From NCBI GenBank assembly GCA_035353175.1, contig DAOPZC010000097.1:1-11775 (forward strand): a stretch of DNA of 11,775 bases, written 5' to 3'. The notes below the pieces were generated by a model. It did not search any database. It was given only the letters and a program-made list of their open reading frames with translations, and was not told where the DNA came from. This stretch comes from DAOPZC01 sp035353175. GTDB taxonomy: Bacteria > Verrucomicrobiota > Kiritimatiellia > RFP12 > UBA1067. Each line of letters starts with the position of its first letter. Within the stretch, counting starts at the first letter, position 1. A program made the position numbers and the translations under genes. This document shows, piece after piece, positions 1 through 7,090 of this stretch.

Positions 1-72
1 TCCCTGTGGATGGCATCAGCCGCCTGACCCAAGCAAGTGAAACGGAGATGCGCCCTTCGTTTGTAACGACGA
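1..72. other. Non-coding end of window downstream of the SGNH gene
   Basis: This stretch follows the stop codon of the last gene of the minus-strand cluster. I see no convincing reading frame, no hairpin followed by a T-run and no repeat. The transcription unit may therefore continue beyond the window, or end by a mechanism that leaves no visible signal. Confidence 0.4.
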
Positions 73-795
73 TCAAAGCATCGCCGCCAGCGCCTCGAAG
101 AACCGCTGGGCGATGCGTTGCATGCCCTCGTCGTTGGGGTGGTTGAAGCGGCCGTGGACGTCGCTGCCGCGGCGGAAGTCATCGATGGTGACGAAGACAT
201 CACCGCGGGCGGCGGCGGCGGCTTTCTTCTCGGCGTCAAGCACCGGGCGGATGTAGAACCCCTCGGAGATAAGAAACTTTGTTTTGCCCGTGTCGAGGTA
301 GTCGCGCAGCGCGAGGACGGCGTCCTTGAAGCTGCGCGGGGAGGCGGGCGGATTAGCGTCGTAGGTTTTCGCAACGTTTGCGCCGAAGAAAAAGACGACG
401 ATATCGGGCTTGAAGTCCTTCACGTACTTGAAATAGGTTTCCGGTTTCCAGTCCGGATCGGTGAACTTGCGTTCGAGCGAATCCGCAACGTTCAGGTATG
501 CGAACTCGGCGTTGGGCTTCACCTTCGCGACCATCGCGGCATTGACGTGGACGTAGTCCTTGTCGACCGAGGACGCCGCCATGCCGCAGTCGTTGGTCCA
601 GCCGATGCTCGGCCTCGGCCCGTGCCGAGTGATGGAGTTCCCGACATAGAGAACCCGCGGCGAGCCGTTCTCCTTGCCGAACGCGCGGAACGCCTTCTTC
701 ACCTGGTGCTCCGCCGGCACGACGTTCTTCTGCAGGTCATCCGCCAACGTGCACGCGGCGGCAACGGCACATACTATCGCAAACGTCATCTTCAT
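73..795 (-). CDS. Secreted SGNH/GDSL-type hydrolase (probable carbohydrate esterase)
   Basis: A 240-residue protein with a Sec signal peptide (about residues 1-18, KMTFAIVCAVAAACTLA) and one SGNH-hydrolase domain. Block I is GNSIT (52-56) with the nucleophile Ser54. Gly71 in the CGMAAS stretch fits block II, Asn140 in FFFGAN fits block III, and NHPND (218-222) gives the catalytic His219. The acidic residue normally three positions before that His is Arg216 here, so the triad looks like a Ser-His dyad or uses another acid such as Asp212. Family members typically remove acetyl or other acyl groups from sugars or lipids; in this company a glycan deacylase is the likely role, by inference. The ATG has a good ribosome site (AAGGAG, 6 nt spacing). 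It is last in the six-gene minus-strand cluster, 72 nt after the GH42-like gene. Substrate unknown. Confidence 0.86.
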   Translation of the reverse strand: MKMTFAIVCAVAAACTLADDLQKNVVPAEHQVKKAFRAFGKENGSPRVLYVGNSITRHGPRPSIGWTNDCGMAASSVDKDYVHVNAAMVAKVKPNAEFAYLNVADSLERKFTDPDWKPETYFKYVKDFKPDIVVFFFGANVAKTYDANPPASPRSFKDAVLALRDYLDTGKTKFLISEGFYIRPVLDAEKKAAAAARGDVFVTIDDFRRGSDVHGRFNHPNDEGMQRIAQRFFEALAAML

Positions 796-867
796 GCTTC
801 ACTCCTTGCCGGGGCCGGCACAGTTTCGCGGCCGGAACAGGCATCCGTTTTCATCGTTTTCCGTTTC

Positions 868-2640
868 TCAGAGGAAGATCGTACAGATCTGCCATCCGGC
901 GAGACCGGGAACGACCACCCGAAGTTCGTCACGCGATGCATCATGGACGCTCTCGAGGGTGACGTCCGGGCGCTGCGGGGAAGCCAGGACCGGCTTGAGC
1001 CTGCGCGGGTTACGGATATTCACCGTGAACTCGTCTGTATCGCCGATGGAGAGGTTGAGCAAGGTTACGGAATCCGTCTTGCCCTCCGCGTCGATGCGCG
1101 GCAGGACGCGCAGGGCGTGAGGAAGTTCGATGCGCACCGGGAAGCGTCCGCCACTCGCACGGTCGATCTCGTCTAGCCACTGCTGCCTTGTCGAAACGAG
1201 CGGATGCGTCTCGGGGACGAATTCCAAAAGTCCCTCCGCCTTGGCCTTCGCGAAATCCGCTTCCGTCATCGCCCTGCGCGATCGGTCGGACGCGTACCAG
1301 ACCTTGTTTTTCGACGCCGACTCGGCCACCGTCACCGGGATGCCGCATCGCGCCAGCGCCAGGTCTGAGGCTTCGCCAAGTGAGAAACCCTCCTGCTCAA
1401 ACGATTTCGACCCGAGGCAACGCGCAACGCCGCCAAGCGAGGTCCGCAGGGTCGACGCCGAAAGACGTTCGAAATAGCCTCTTGCACGGGCGATCGCTTT
1501 CACGAAGCGTTCGTAATCCTCGATGCGCTCCGGCTTCTCGCCGTCCGCCCAATAGAACGACACCGTGTCGCATCCGCTGGCGAGCGCGAGCGCCGCTTCG
1601 GTGACGATCGCGTTCGGCGACTTGTGCATCACCCGCCGCGGATAGGTCTCCTCTTCGTAGCAGACCGTTCCGCAAAGATTCCCAAGTCGCCGGCTGCGCT
1701 CGGCTTCGCGGGTGCACCACAGCGCCTTCTCGAGGAAGTCAAGCGGCCGGTCTTCCCGGTAGCAGCCGTGCCCCGGCCGGATGCCCGCCGGCACGCGTCC
1801 GTTCGCGGAGAGCTCGCGCAGAATCGGGCCGTAGTCACGCCCGTTCAGAAGGCAATCCGCACTCACCGTCTGCAAGGCGAGCCGACATTCCGGCATCACC
1901 TCGTCCGCCGCCTTCCTCGCCGCCCTCCCGTACAACGCGAGCGACTCCTCGTTGAACGTGATCCACTCGAGCCGGAGCGGATCAAACTCCGCGCCCTCGA
2001 AAAGCCGCTTCACAAGTGCGTCGCGCGTGAGAGCCGTACCCGCCTTCCGGTTGAACGCCGCGAGGCAGCGCGGACAAAAACAGCCGACCTTGCCGACGCC
2101 GAGCCGCAGGTCGTCGTCCAGCCAGTACGTGACGGGGTGCAGTTCCTCCAGCGTCGCCTTGACGAAACGGGATTCGTAGTCGAGCACGGCGGGCGAACGG
2201 GGACACAGGCAGCGGCCTGTCGCCTTCTCGCCGTTCTTCCGCACCATCCAGGCATCGTCCGGGAACGGCTCCGCCTCCTCGCTGGCATAGACGCCGGCCG
2301 CAGCCTGCGTCCCGGGCTTGCCCACGTACGCATAGTCGTGGCCGGTGGTGAGCCCCTGCTGGAACGAGAGCCGCATCCCCGCCTTCTCAACCCAAGGCCT
2401 CAGCGCGGACATCTTCCGCAGGTCTTCTCGGCAAAACTCGATCTTGCCAAGCGGTTTTCCACCCCCATACCAGAATTCGTCAAAGGCGCCCTTATATTTG
2501 GCATGCACCTCGCAAGACGCCTTGAAGAACTCCGGACTGCGGACGGGGCTGTCGGTCAGCCGGAACACGATAAGCGGATAGTCCGCCCCGCCGACGGCGT
2601 GCGCAGACGCAACAATCGCCAATAACACGAATCGTTTCAC
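868..2640 (-). CDS. Exported GH42-like TIM-barrel protein (divergent beta-galactosidase family)
   Basis: I chose the GTG start at 2640 (590 residues) because AAGGAG lies 8-9 nt upstream; the in-frame TTG at 2664 has no such site. A signal peptide (KRFVLLAIVASAHAVGGA) precedes a TIM-barrel region (about 20-390). CFCPRC (Cys187, Cys189, Cys192) has the C-x-C-x2-C spacing of the GH42 zinc site, and Cys144/Cys146 lie about 41-43 residues earlier, close to the spacing of the fourth zinc ligand in GH42. The sequence W173-LDDDLR before it occupies the place of the GH42 acid/base motif (D-N-E), but Glu is absent. EEETYP (329-334) followed by MHKSPN and a GCDTVSFYW strand resembles the GH42 nucleophile region. 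A GATase-like trimerisation region (about 395-480) and a small C-terminal beta domain (about 505-590) complete a shortened GH42-type layout. Probably an exported glycoside hydrolase; substrate and activity are uncertain. Confidence 0.78.
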   Translation of the reverse strand: MKRFVLLAIVASAHAVGGADYPLIVFRLTDSPVRSPEFFKASCEVHAKYKGAFDEFWYGGGKPLGKIEFCREDLRKMSALRPWVEKAGMRLSFQQGLTTGHDYAYVGKPGTQAAAGVYASEEAEPFPDDAWMVRKNGEKATGRCLCPRSPAVLDYESRFVKATLEELHPVTYWLDDDLRLGVGKVGCFCPRCLAAFNRKAGTALTRDALVKRLFEGAEFDPLRLEWITFNEESLALYGRAARKAADEVMPECRLALQTVSADCLLNGRDYGPILRELSANGRVPAGIRPGHGCYREDRPLDFLEKALWCTREAERSRRLGNLCGTVCYEEETYPRRVMHKSPNAIVTEAALALASGCDTVSFYWADGEKPERIEDYERFVKAIARARGYFERLSASTLRTSLGGVARCLGSKSFEQEGFSLGEASDLALARCGIPVTVAESASKNKVWYASDRSRRAMTEADFAKAKAEGLLEFVPETHPLVSTRQQWLDEIDRASGGRFPVRIELPHALRVLPRIDAEGKTDSVTLLNLSIGDTDEFTVNIRNPRRLKPVLASPQRPDVTLESVHDASRDELRVVVPGLAGWQICTIFL

Positions 2641-2733
2641 GACGCATTCTCCTTCAAACGCCAAATCGACTGTTTTCCTTCACGGTAGCCCCAGATTCGG
2701 ACAATACAGTTGAAAAGTACTGGTTAACGTTGC

Positions 2734-2755
2734 ACCCTTATCCCTAGATAAAGGT
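2734..2755. repeat. Imperfect palindrome upstream of the GH42-like gene
   Basis: The arms ACC-c-TTATC (2734-2742) and GATAA-a-GGT (2747-2755) pair at eight of nine positions around the loop CCTA. The length and symmetry would suit a regulator-binding site. The right arm runs into the heptad repeat, so it may equally be part of that repeat element. Confidence 0.45.
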
Positions 2756-2775
2756 AATAGGTGATAGGAAAGTGG
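2748..2775. repeat. 7-bp-periodic tandem repeat, unit type TNATAGG
   Basis: Four 7-bp units each end in GG. They begin at 2748, 2755, 2762 and 2769; the first three read ATAAAGG, TAATAGG and TGATAGG, and the fourth is degraded (AAAGTGG). The repeat lies between the GH28-like and GH42-like genes and partly overlaps the palindrome at 2734-2755. Other heptad-periodic elements with different units occur at 7058-7085 and 11722-11766. Confidence 0.55.
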
Positions 2776-2820
2776 TGAGTTGTCAGCCGCCCCGTCTGTT
2801 GTTATTCTGCGAACCGCCTG

Positions 2821-4287
2821 TCATTTTTCGCGAGATTTCGCCGCAGCCGAGATCCGCGTATCCGCAATTTCGCCGCGTCCGGTGGAACGTCCGTCGCAGT
2901 TCACGTTTTCGAAAACGGTGGTATGCACGAGCTCCGCAGGAACGACGCCCGTCGATTCGAGGTTCTCCACGACGACTTGGCCCACGCGGCAGCTGACATA
3001 CGGATCGAACACCTCGCGCTGTTCTCCTTGAGTTCCCGTCACGCGCACCGACTTCGGGCCGACGACCGCGAGGTGCGAAAACGGATACCGGTCAGCGTGA
3101 AACTTCACCTTCAAGTTTTTGAAGTGAATGCTGGTGAGATTCGCACCGAATTCAAACGCGCCGAAATGTCCACGCACAGGATCGGAACCGGTGTAAGCAT
3201 CGAACAGATCGATCGGGCGATTGAGATCGATGTCGATGTCCTCGAAGTGCAGGTTGCCGCCGGAGCCGATCTTCGACCATTCGGGCTCGGTGCCGATCAC
3301 GTAGGCCGGGGTTTGCAAATACATTTTGAAACACGTGATCCCTTTCACGCGACGGAAGACGACGTCGCTGATCGAACAGTCAACTTCGGTTCCGTCCTTG
3401 TAGCGGAAGGTCGCTGGCAGGATGCGGATGGCAGGATATCCGCCGAGCAGCTCTAAATCTTCGCAGAGGATCGTATTCTGCGGGCCGAACGTCACCGACG
3501 AATTGAGCCAGTCGTAGGCGTTCAAGGCGACGAGGTCGTCTCCCACCTGTCCGCGCGCGTTCCGGATGTGCACCCGCGAAAGGTTGCCGTTCAGATGGTA
3601 GCCGTCAGCCATGCAGCGGTCGAACCGCGTGTCCGTGAAGTGGAGGTCGCTGCCGTTGCCGCCCTGATAGGCGAAGGCGCTCGCATACGCGAAGGTCACG
3701 CCCTTGAAACTGATGTGATTGCAACAGTTAAAGAGCATCAGCGCCGAGACGCCATAATAGTTGCCGACTTTGCGTTCGGACATATCCCAGCGGCCGCTTT
3801 TGCCGTAACCGGCGCGCGCGCGCCGCCAGTCTTCCCACCGTCCGCCGACAAGCGCGACGTTGTCGTCGCGGGCCTGGTGATGTGTCGGCGCAAGTGTGCC
3901 GTCCGAGGCCTTCTCATTGCGGAGCATTACGACGTCTGTGCCAGGCAACAGCGCAATCGTGGCCCCGTTCGCTTCGATGCGGCGGTTGGAGGGCATCCTT
4001 ACCGTTCCGTCGATATAGTAGCTCGCCTCCCGCGCGGGAATCACAACGATCTCATGTTCGTCGAGCGCCTGTTGGAGAGCCGCCGTCCATACATTCGTGC
4101 CGTTGACCGCCCTGACCCCCTTCGCGTAATCGGCGAGCGAGACGCGGTCGGAAAGCCGCGCCTGCAGCGCTGCGGTTCCCGCCGCGGACACGGCAATGGC
4201 GCTTTCGATTTCAGCGACCGTCGGCTCCGCCGCGGAAACGGTGGACGCCATCACAAGTGCGGCGAACGAGAGTATTCGGTCCTTCAT
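2821..4287 (-). CDS. Secreted GH28-like / pectate-lyase-superfamily beta-helix protein
   Basis: I chose the inner ATG at 4287 (488 residues) over the one at 4302, because AGAGG lies 5 nt before the inner one and nothing suitable precedes the outer one. A Sec signal peptide (about 1-19, SFAALVMASTVSA) is followed by the N-terminal segment of right-handed beta-helix pectinolytic proteins (about 65-125: VWTAALQQAL, VVIPA, YYIDGTVRMPSN, IEANGATI). The helix runs to about residue 465. MADG (Asp228) matches the NTDG motif of GH28 and GDDLVALN (Asp250, Asp251) matches its paired aspartates. The usual GHG motif is not seen; the stretch GGYPAIRIL lies where it is expected. Lys321 in CFKMY could serve as the RIK lysine. 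It probably acts on a pectin-like or other acidic glycan, but the missing His leaves the reaction (hydrolase, lyase or binding) open. Confidence 0.8.
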   Translation of the reverse strand: MKDRILSFAALVMASTVSAAEPTVAEIESAIAVSAAGTAALQARLSDRVSLADYAKGVRAVNGTNVWTAALQQALDEHEIVVIPAREASYYIDGTVRMPSNRRIEANGATIALLPGTDVVMLRNEKASDGTLAPTHHQARDDNVALVGGRWEDWRRARAGYGKSGRWDMSERKVGNYYGVSALMLFNCCNHISFKGVTFAYASAFAYQGGNGSDLHFTDTRFDRCMADGYHLNGNLSRVHIRNARGQVGDDLVALNAYDWLNSSVTFGPQNTILCEDLELLGGYPAIRILPATFRYKDGTEVDCSISDVVFRRVKGITCFKMYLQTPAYVIGTEPEWSKIGSGGNLHFEDIDIDLNRPIDLFDAYTGSDPVRGHFGAFEFGANLTSIHFKNLKVKFHADRYPFSHLAVVGPKSVRVTGTQGEQREVFDPYVSCRVGQVVVENLESTGVVPAELVHTTVFENVNCDGRSTGRGEIADTRISAAAKSREK

Positions 4288-4369
4288 GACAACCTCTTTC
4301 ATGCGTTTATCGGTCTGAGAATAAAGGTGCTCTGACCCCGTTCTTACGCCGAATCACACACCCAGAGAC
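4288..4369. other. Intergenic hairpin segment between GH28-like and oxidoreductase genes
   Basis: An 82-bp gap. Positions 4312-4337 form an inverted repeat: GGTCTGAG (4312-4319) pairs with CTCTGACC (4330-4337) except for one mismatch, around a 10-nt loop. Read on the minus strand it includes GGGGTCAGAGCACC, which resembles dispersed intergenic sequences often found with REP-associated transposases in environmental bacteria; that link is from memory and unproven. In the minus-strand transcript it would fold just upstream of the GH28-like start and might protect or separate the mRNA. Confidence 0.45.
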
Positions 4370-5836
4370 CTATATCTCCCAGCCCTTGCGGTAGCTACGC
4401 TTCAGGAACATGTTCGCGCTCTCCTTGTTGGTGAAGCGGCCAGCCTTGGCGTCCCACTTGAGCTCATCGCCGCTGTCTTCCGCGATCGCCGTCACGCCAA
4501 GCATGACCACCTCGTTCAGGCGCTGCGAATATTCGAGGTTCGCGCAAGGCGCGGGACCTCCCATGCAGCCGCGCATGAAGTCGACCTGATGCCCGCCCTT
4601 CACGCGCGGAATCGTCTTTTGCGGCGACGGCTTGTGCAGCTCCCCCGGAAAGAAGCGTATCCATTCTCCGAAGCAGCCCATCACGATATACCCCTTCTCG
4701 CCGACGAAGATCGACCCGTCGTTGCCAAGATCGACGTTGTATTTCCTCTCAATCTCCTCCAGAAGCGGCGGCGTGAACCAAACTTTGCGGTCCTTGATGA
4801 GCTTGGAAGTCGAACCGCCGACGAACCACGTGGTGTCGTCCCACGGCGTATCCCCCTTGAGGCCGTCATACCAGTGGACCGTCACCGGCGCGAGATTGCC
4901 GCGCGCAGGGAATTTCCAGGTCACGTGGTCGCGCAGGTTCCACGAATCCTTCGATCCATGCCTCACGTCCGTCACGCGGACGCTCTCCGGCGCGCCGAGG
5001 TTCAGCGACCAGAAAGCGGGGTCGAGTATGTGGTTGCCCATGTTGCCGAGCGTGGCGCTGCCATAGTTCTTCCAGCTGTACCAGCCCATCGGATGGAGTC
5101 CCTCGCGTCCGCCGCAGAAACCGGTGTGGGGCGACGGTCCGATCCAGCTGTCCCAGTTCATTCCTGCCGGAACCGGCTCCGCCGCCGGCAGCATGTTCAT
5201 GCGACCGTTCAGGCGCTGCGTCCAGGTGTGCACCTCCGTTACCTGCCCGAGTGCGCCGGCCCCGATGTATTCCACGAGGCGCCGCACGGCCTCCTGCGAG
5301 TGTCCCCACTGTCCCATCTGCGTGACGGCATGGTGCTCGCGCGCTTCCGCGAGCATCCGCCGTCCCTCCTCCACGGTATAGGAAAGCGGCTTCTCGATGT
5401 ATGCGTGGATGCCGTTCCGGAACGCCAGCAGGGCCGGCATCAGATGGTGATGATTCGGCGTCGCGATGAAAACGGCGTCCACGCCGTCCGCCATCCGCTT
5501 GTAGAATTCGCGGTAGTCGTCGAACTCGGCTATGCCGTTCGTGTCAATGCCGAGCTCCTTCATCGAGGCCAGCTTCTGCTTGGCCTTCCTTAGCATCGCC
5601 GGATCAGGATCCACCAAGGCGACGATCTTCGCGAGTTTCGTCCAGGCGACGCTGGACATCAGTCCGCCTCCCATTGTGCCAAGCCCGATGAACGCGACCC
5701 TGAGCGGCTTCGAAGGATCCTTCATCTCGCACCGTTTGAGTCCGGCGTACTCCTGTTGACTCAACACCGGCGCCGCCATGAATCCCGCGCCTGCGGCAGC
5801 AGTCGCCCCGATGAACCCTCGCCTCGTAATGTCCAT
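4370..5836 (-). CDS. Tat-exported Gfo/Idh/MocA-family oxidoreductase (second copy)
   Basis: A 488-residue NAD(P)-dependent sugar oxidoreductase of the Gfo/Idh/MocA family. The N-terminus carries a twin-arginine signal (TRRGFIGA, residues 4-11, then a small-residue hydrophobic stretch), so the folded, cofactor-loaded enzyme should cross the membrane. The Rossmann fold starts at LRVAFIGLGTMGGG (45-58; dinucleotide loop GLGTMG 51-56). EKP (148-150) supplies the family's conserved lysine; GQWGHS (175-180) and GNMGNHILDPAFWSL (264-278) are typical of the exported PVC-type subfamily. The latter includes candidate substrate or metal residues His269 and Asp272. The ATG has AAGGAG 7 nt upstream, and only 49 nt separate it from the aldolase gene before it. 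It resembles the oxidoreductase at 7091-8533 throughout, including the C-terminal TN-ESAN-FLK and YR-GWE motifs. The substrate is unknown; a free sugar or sugar acid outside the cytoplasm is inferred. Confidence 0.9.
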   Translation of the reverse strand: MDITRRGFIGATAAAGAGFMAAPVLSQQEYAGLKRCEMKDPSKPLRVAFIGLGTMGGGLMSSVAWTKLAKIVALVDPDPAMLRKAKQKLASMKELGIDTNGIAEFDDYREFYKRMADGVDAVFIATPNHHHLMPALLAFRNGIHAYIEKPLSYTVEEGRRMLAEAREHHAVTQMGQWGHSQEAVRRLVEYIGAGALGQVTEVHTWTQRLNGRMNMLPAAEPVPAGMNWDSWIGPSPHTGFCGGREGLHPMGWYSWKNYGSATLGNMGNHILDPAFWSLNLGAPESVRVTDVRHGSKDSWNLRDHVTWKFPARGNLAPVTVHWYDGLKGDTPWDDTTWFVGGSTSKLIKDRKVWFTPPLLEEIERKYNVDLGNDGSIFVGEKGYIVMGCFGEWIRFFPGELHKPSPQKTIPRVKGGHQVDFMRGCMGGPAPCANLEYSQRLNEVVMLGVTAIAEDSGDELKWDAKAGRFTNKESANMFLKRSYRKGWEI

Positions 5837-5885
5837 TCCCGCGCTCCTTGATGAGAAAGTTTCACACGCACCGCATGGGCCGCGT

Positions 5886-7007
5886 TCAGCTGTTTTCCCT
5901 CACGAAACGGAGCATATCATCATAGCACTCGTCGAGCTCGGCTTTCTGGAGGTCCGTGAGCGGTATGTCACTGAGTTTCCACTTCGTGTTGTCGCCGACC
6001 GCCACCGTGCCTTGTTCCTTTTTTTCGGCCTTGAGGTAGTCGCGCGACACCGTGGTTTTGAACACGCCCTGACGCTGGAGGTAATAGAGCGAATACCCGC
6101 GCAGGCCGCCGGGGAAGTCGCGCTGGTCGATCAGGAGGCGGAGCAGCGCGTAAGCGAGCGTCAGCTTGCCGTCGCGGTCGTTGTTCTCCATCTGCTTCCA
6201 GATGTATCCGAGCAGCGGCGCATACGCGCAGCGCTCCGTGACGAGCCCCTCCGACCCGCAGCGGCGGCTCTGGTAGAGCCACTGCCAGCCGCCCCACGCG
6301 CTGAACACCGTGTGGATGACCGGCTTCGCGGCGTTCTCCCTGATCATGTTCTCGTTCGCCTTCGCGCCGCCCGACTCCTCCTTGATGTACCCGTAAACCG
6401 CCGGGTATTTCCTCGCGAGGTCGATCAGCATCTCGACCGTCGGGGACGGGCACGTGTTGTTCACGACCGTCTGGATGATCACCGGGCGCTGCGCCACCTT
6501 GGCCTGCGCCTCGAAGTAGGCGCGCACGTCGTCAAGCGTCTTGCCCTTGCTCGGCGGGCGCGTGATGATCGCGATGGCCGTCCGCGGGTACTTCTTGGCG
6601 ATCTTCTCCACGGCCTCTGTCTCGCGGATCATCTGCGCCGTGTCCACGCCGTTACAGCCGAACGTCATCATGCACTTGACGCCCTGCATCGCCTCGGCGC
6701 ACGCCTCATACCCCTTCACCTTCTCCTCGTAGGTCAGCAGGTCGACCGCGTCGTTCGACTGACACCAGATCACGCCCGGGCACCCGCCGTCCGCCGTGAA
6801 GCGCACGCCGCGTTTGAGCGACTCGTAGTCCACGCTGCCGTCCTCGTTGTACGGCGTCGAGAGGATCGGGAACGGGCCGCGCATCCGCTTGTCGCCGCCG
6901 CCGTCCGCCTTTGCCACGGCGGTGGACACCTTCTTGGGCGCCGTCGTCGCGCATCCCGCGAGCGCCGCGCCCGCCAACCCCAATGCCATAAAATCCCGTC
7001 TCTGCAT
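5886..7007 (-). CDS. Exported lipoprotein-type DapA/NanA-family (class I) aldolase
   Basis: A 373-residue protein of the dihydrodipicolinate synthase / N-acetylneuraminate lyase family. YIKEESGG (207-214) contains the Schiff-base lysine, Lys209. The start of the barrel is FPILSTPYNEDGSVDYESL (46-64). The N-terminus has twin arginines (QRRDFMALG) and a lipobox LAGC with Cys19, so it looks like a Tat-exported lipoprotein; classical family members are cytosolic. Several family residues differ: CQSND replaces the GTTGE motif near residues 82-86, and the catalytic-tyrosine strand reads IIQTVVNNTCPSP without Tyr. It is therefore not an ordinary DHDPS or sialate lyase. At 373 residues it exceeds the usual 290-310, from the N-terminal leader and a C-terminal tail after about 315. 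It lies between the two oxidoreductase genes, which suggests a joint pathway. An AGGAAAGGGA-type ribosome site precedes the ATG. Confidence 0.87.
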   Translation of the reverse strand: MQRRDFMALGLAGAALAGCATTAPKKVSTAVAKADGGGDKRMRGPFPILSTPYNEDGSVDYESLKRGVRFTADGGCPGVIWCQSNDAVDLLTYEEKVKGYEACAEAMQGVKCMMTFGCNGVDTAQMIRETEAVEKIAKKYPRTAIAIITRPPSKGKTLDDVRAYFEAQAKVAQRPVIIQTVVNNTCPSPTVEMLIDLARKYPAVYGYIKEESGGAKANENMIRENAAKPVIHTVFSAWGGWQWLYQSRRCGSEGLVTERCAYAPLLGYIWKQMENNDRDGKLTLAYALLRLLIDQRDFPGGLRGYSLYYLQRQGVFKTTVSRDYLKAEKKEQGTVAVGDNTKWKLSDIPLTDLQKAELDECYDDMLRFVRENS

Positions 7008-7057
7008 GGTCTTCCCTTTCCTGTAAAAACTTGTTGTTCCGCGCTCTCACCCCATAA

Positions 7058-7085
7058 TTTGAGCGTTGAACGTTGAGTGTTGAGC
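7058..7085. repeat. 7-bp-periodic tandem repeat, unit GTTGAGC
   Basis: Four consecutive 7-bp units start at 7058, 7065, 7072 and 7079 and follow the pattern KTTGARY (GTTGAGC, GTTGAAC, GTTGAGT and TTTGAGC occur). The array ends 5 bp before the stop codon of oxidoreductase 1, in the 83-bp gap before the aldolase gene. In the minus-strand message it would read as repeated CTCAACG-like units just after the upstream stop codon. No dyad or T-run makes it look like a terminator. Confidence 0.65.
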
Positions 7086-7090
7086 GTCCG

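Larger units (their letters stand above)
2641..2820. other. 180-bp intergenic region with heptad repeat and palindrome
   Basis: This is the longest gap inside the minus-strand cluster, between the GH28-like stop and the GH42-like start. It is richer in A+T than its surroundings. It contains an imperfect palindrome (2734-2755) and a 7-bp-periodic repeat (2748-2775), listed separately. I found no convincing -35/-10 pair for the GH42-like gene and no terminator, so I cannot say whether the gene has its own promoter. Confidence 0.5.

Noticed and set aside
2638..2664. TTG at 2664 as the start of the GH42-like gene
   Set aside because: It would put the AAGGAG ribosome site inside the coding region and add an acidic stretch before the signal peptide; the GTG at 2640 is correctly spaced.
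5778..7076. A 432-codon plus-strand frame opposite the aldolase gene, and similar long frames at 1624-2625, 4589-5593, 7073-8065 and 8840-9976 (minus)
   Set aside because: They lie antisense to well-supported genes and are rich in Arg, Ala, His and Val without family motifs. They are what high-GC third positions produce on the opposite strand.
7058..7085. Heptad repeat read as a CRISPR-like array
   Set aside because: The units are 7 bp, contiguous and without spacers, and no cas gene is present.
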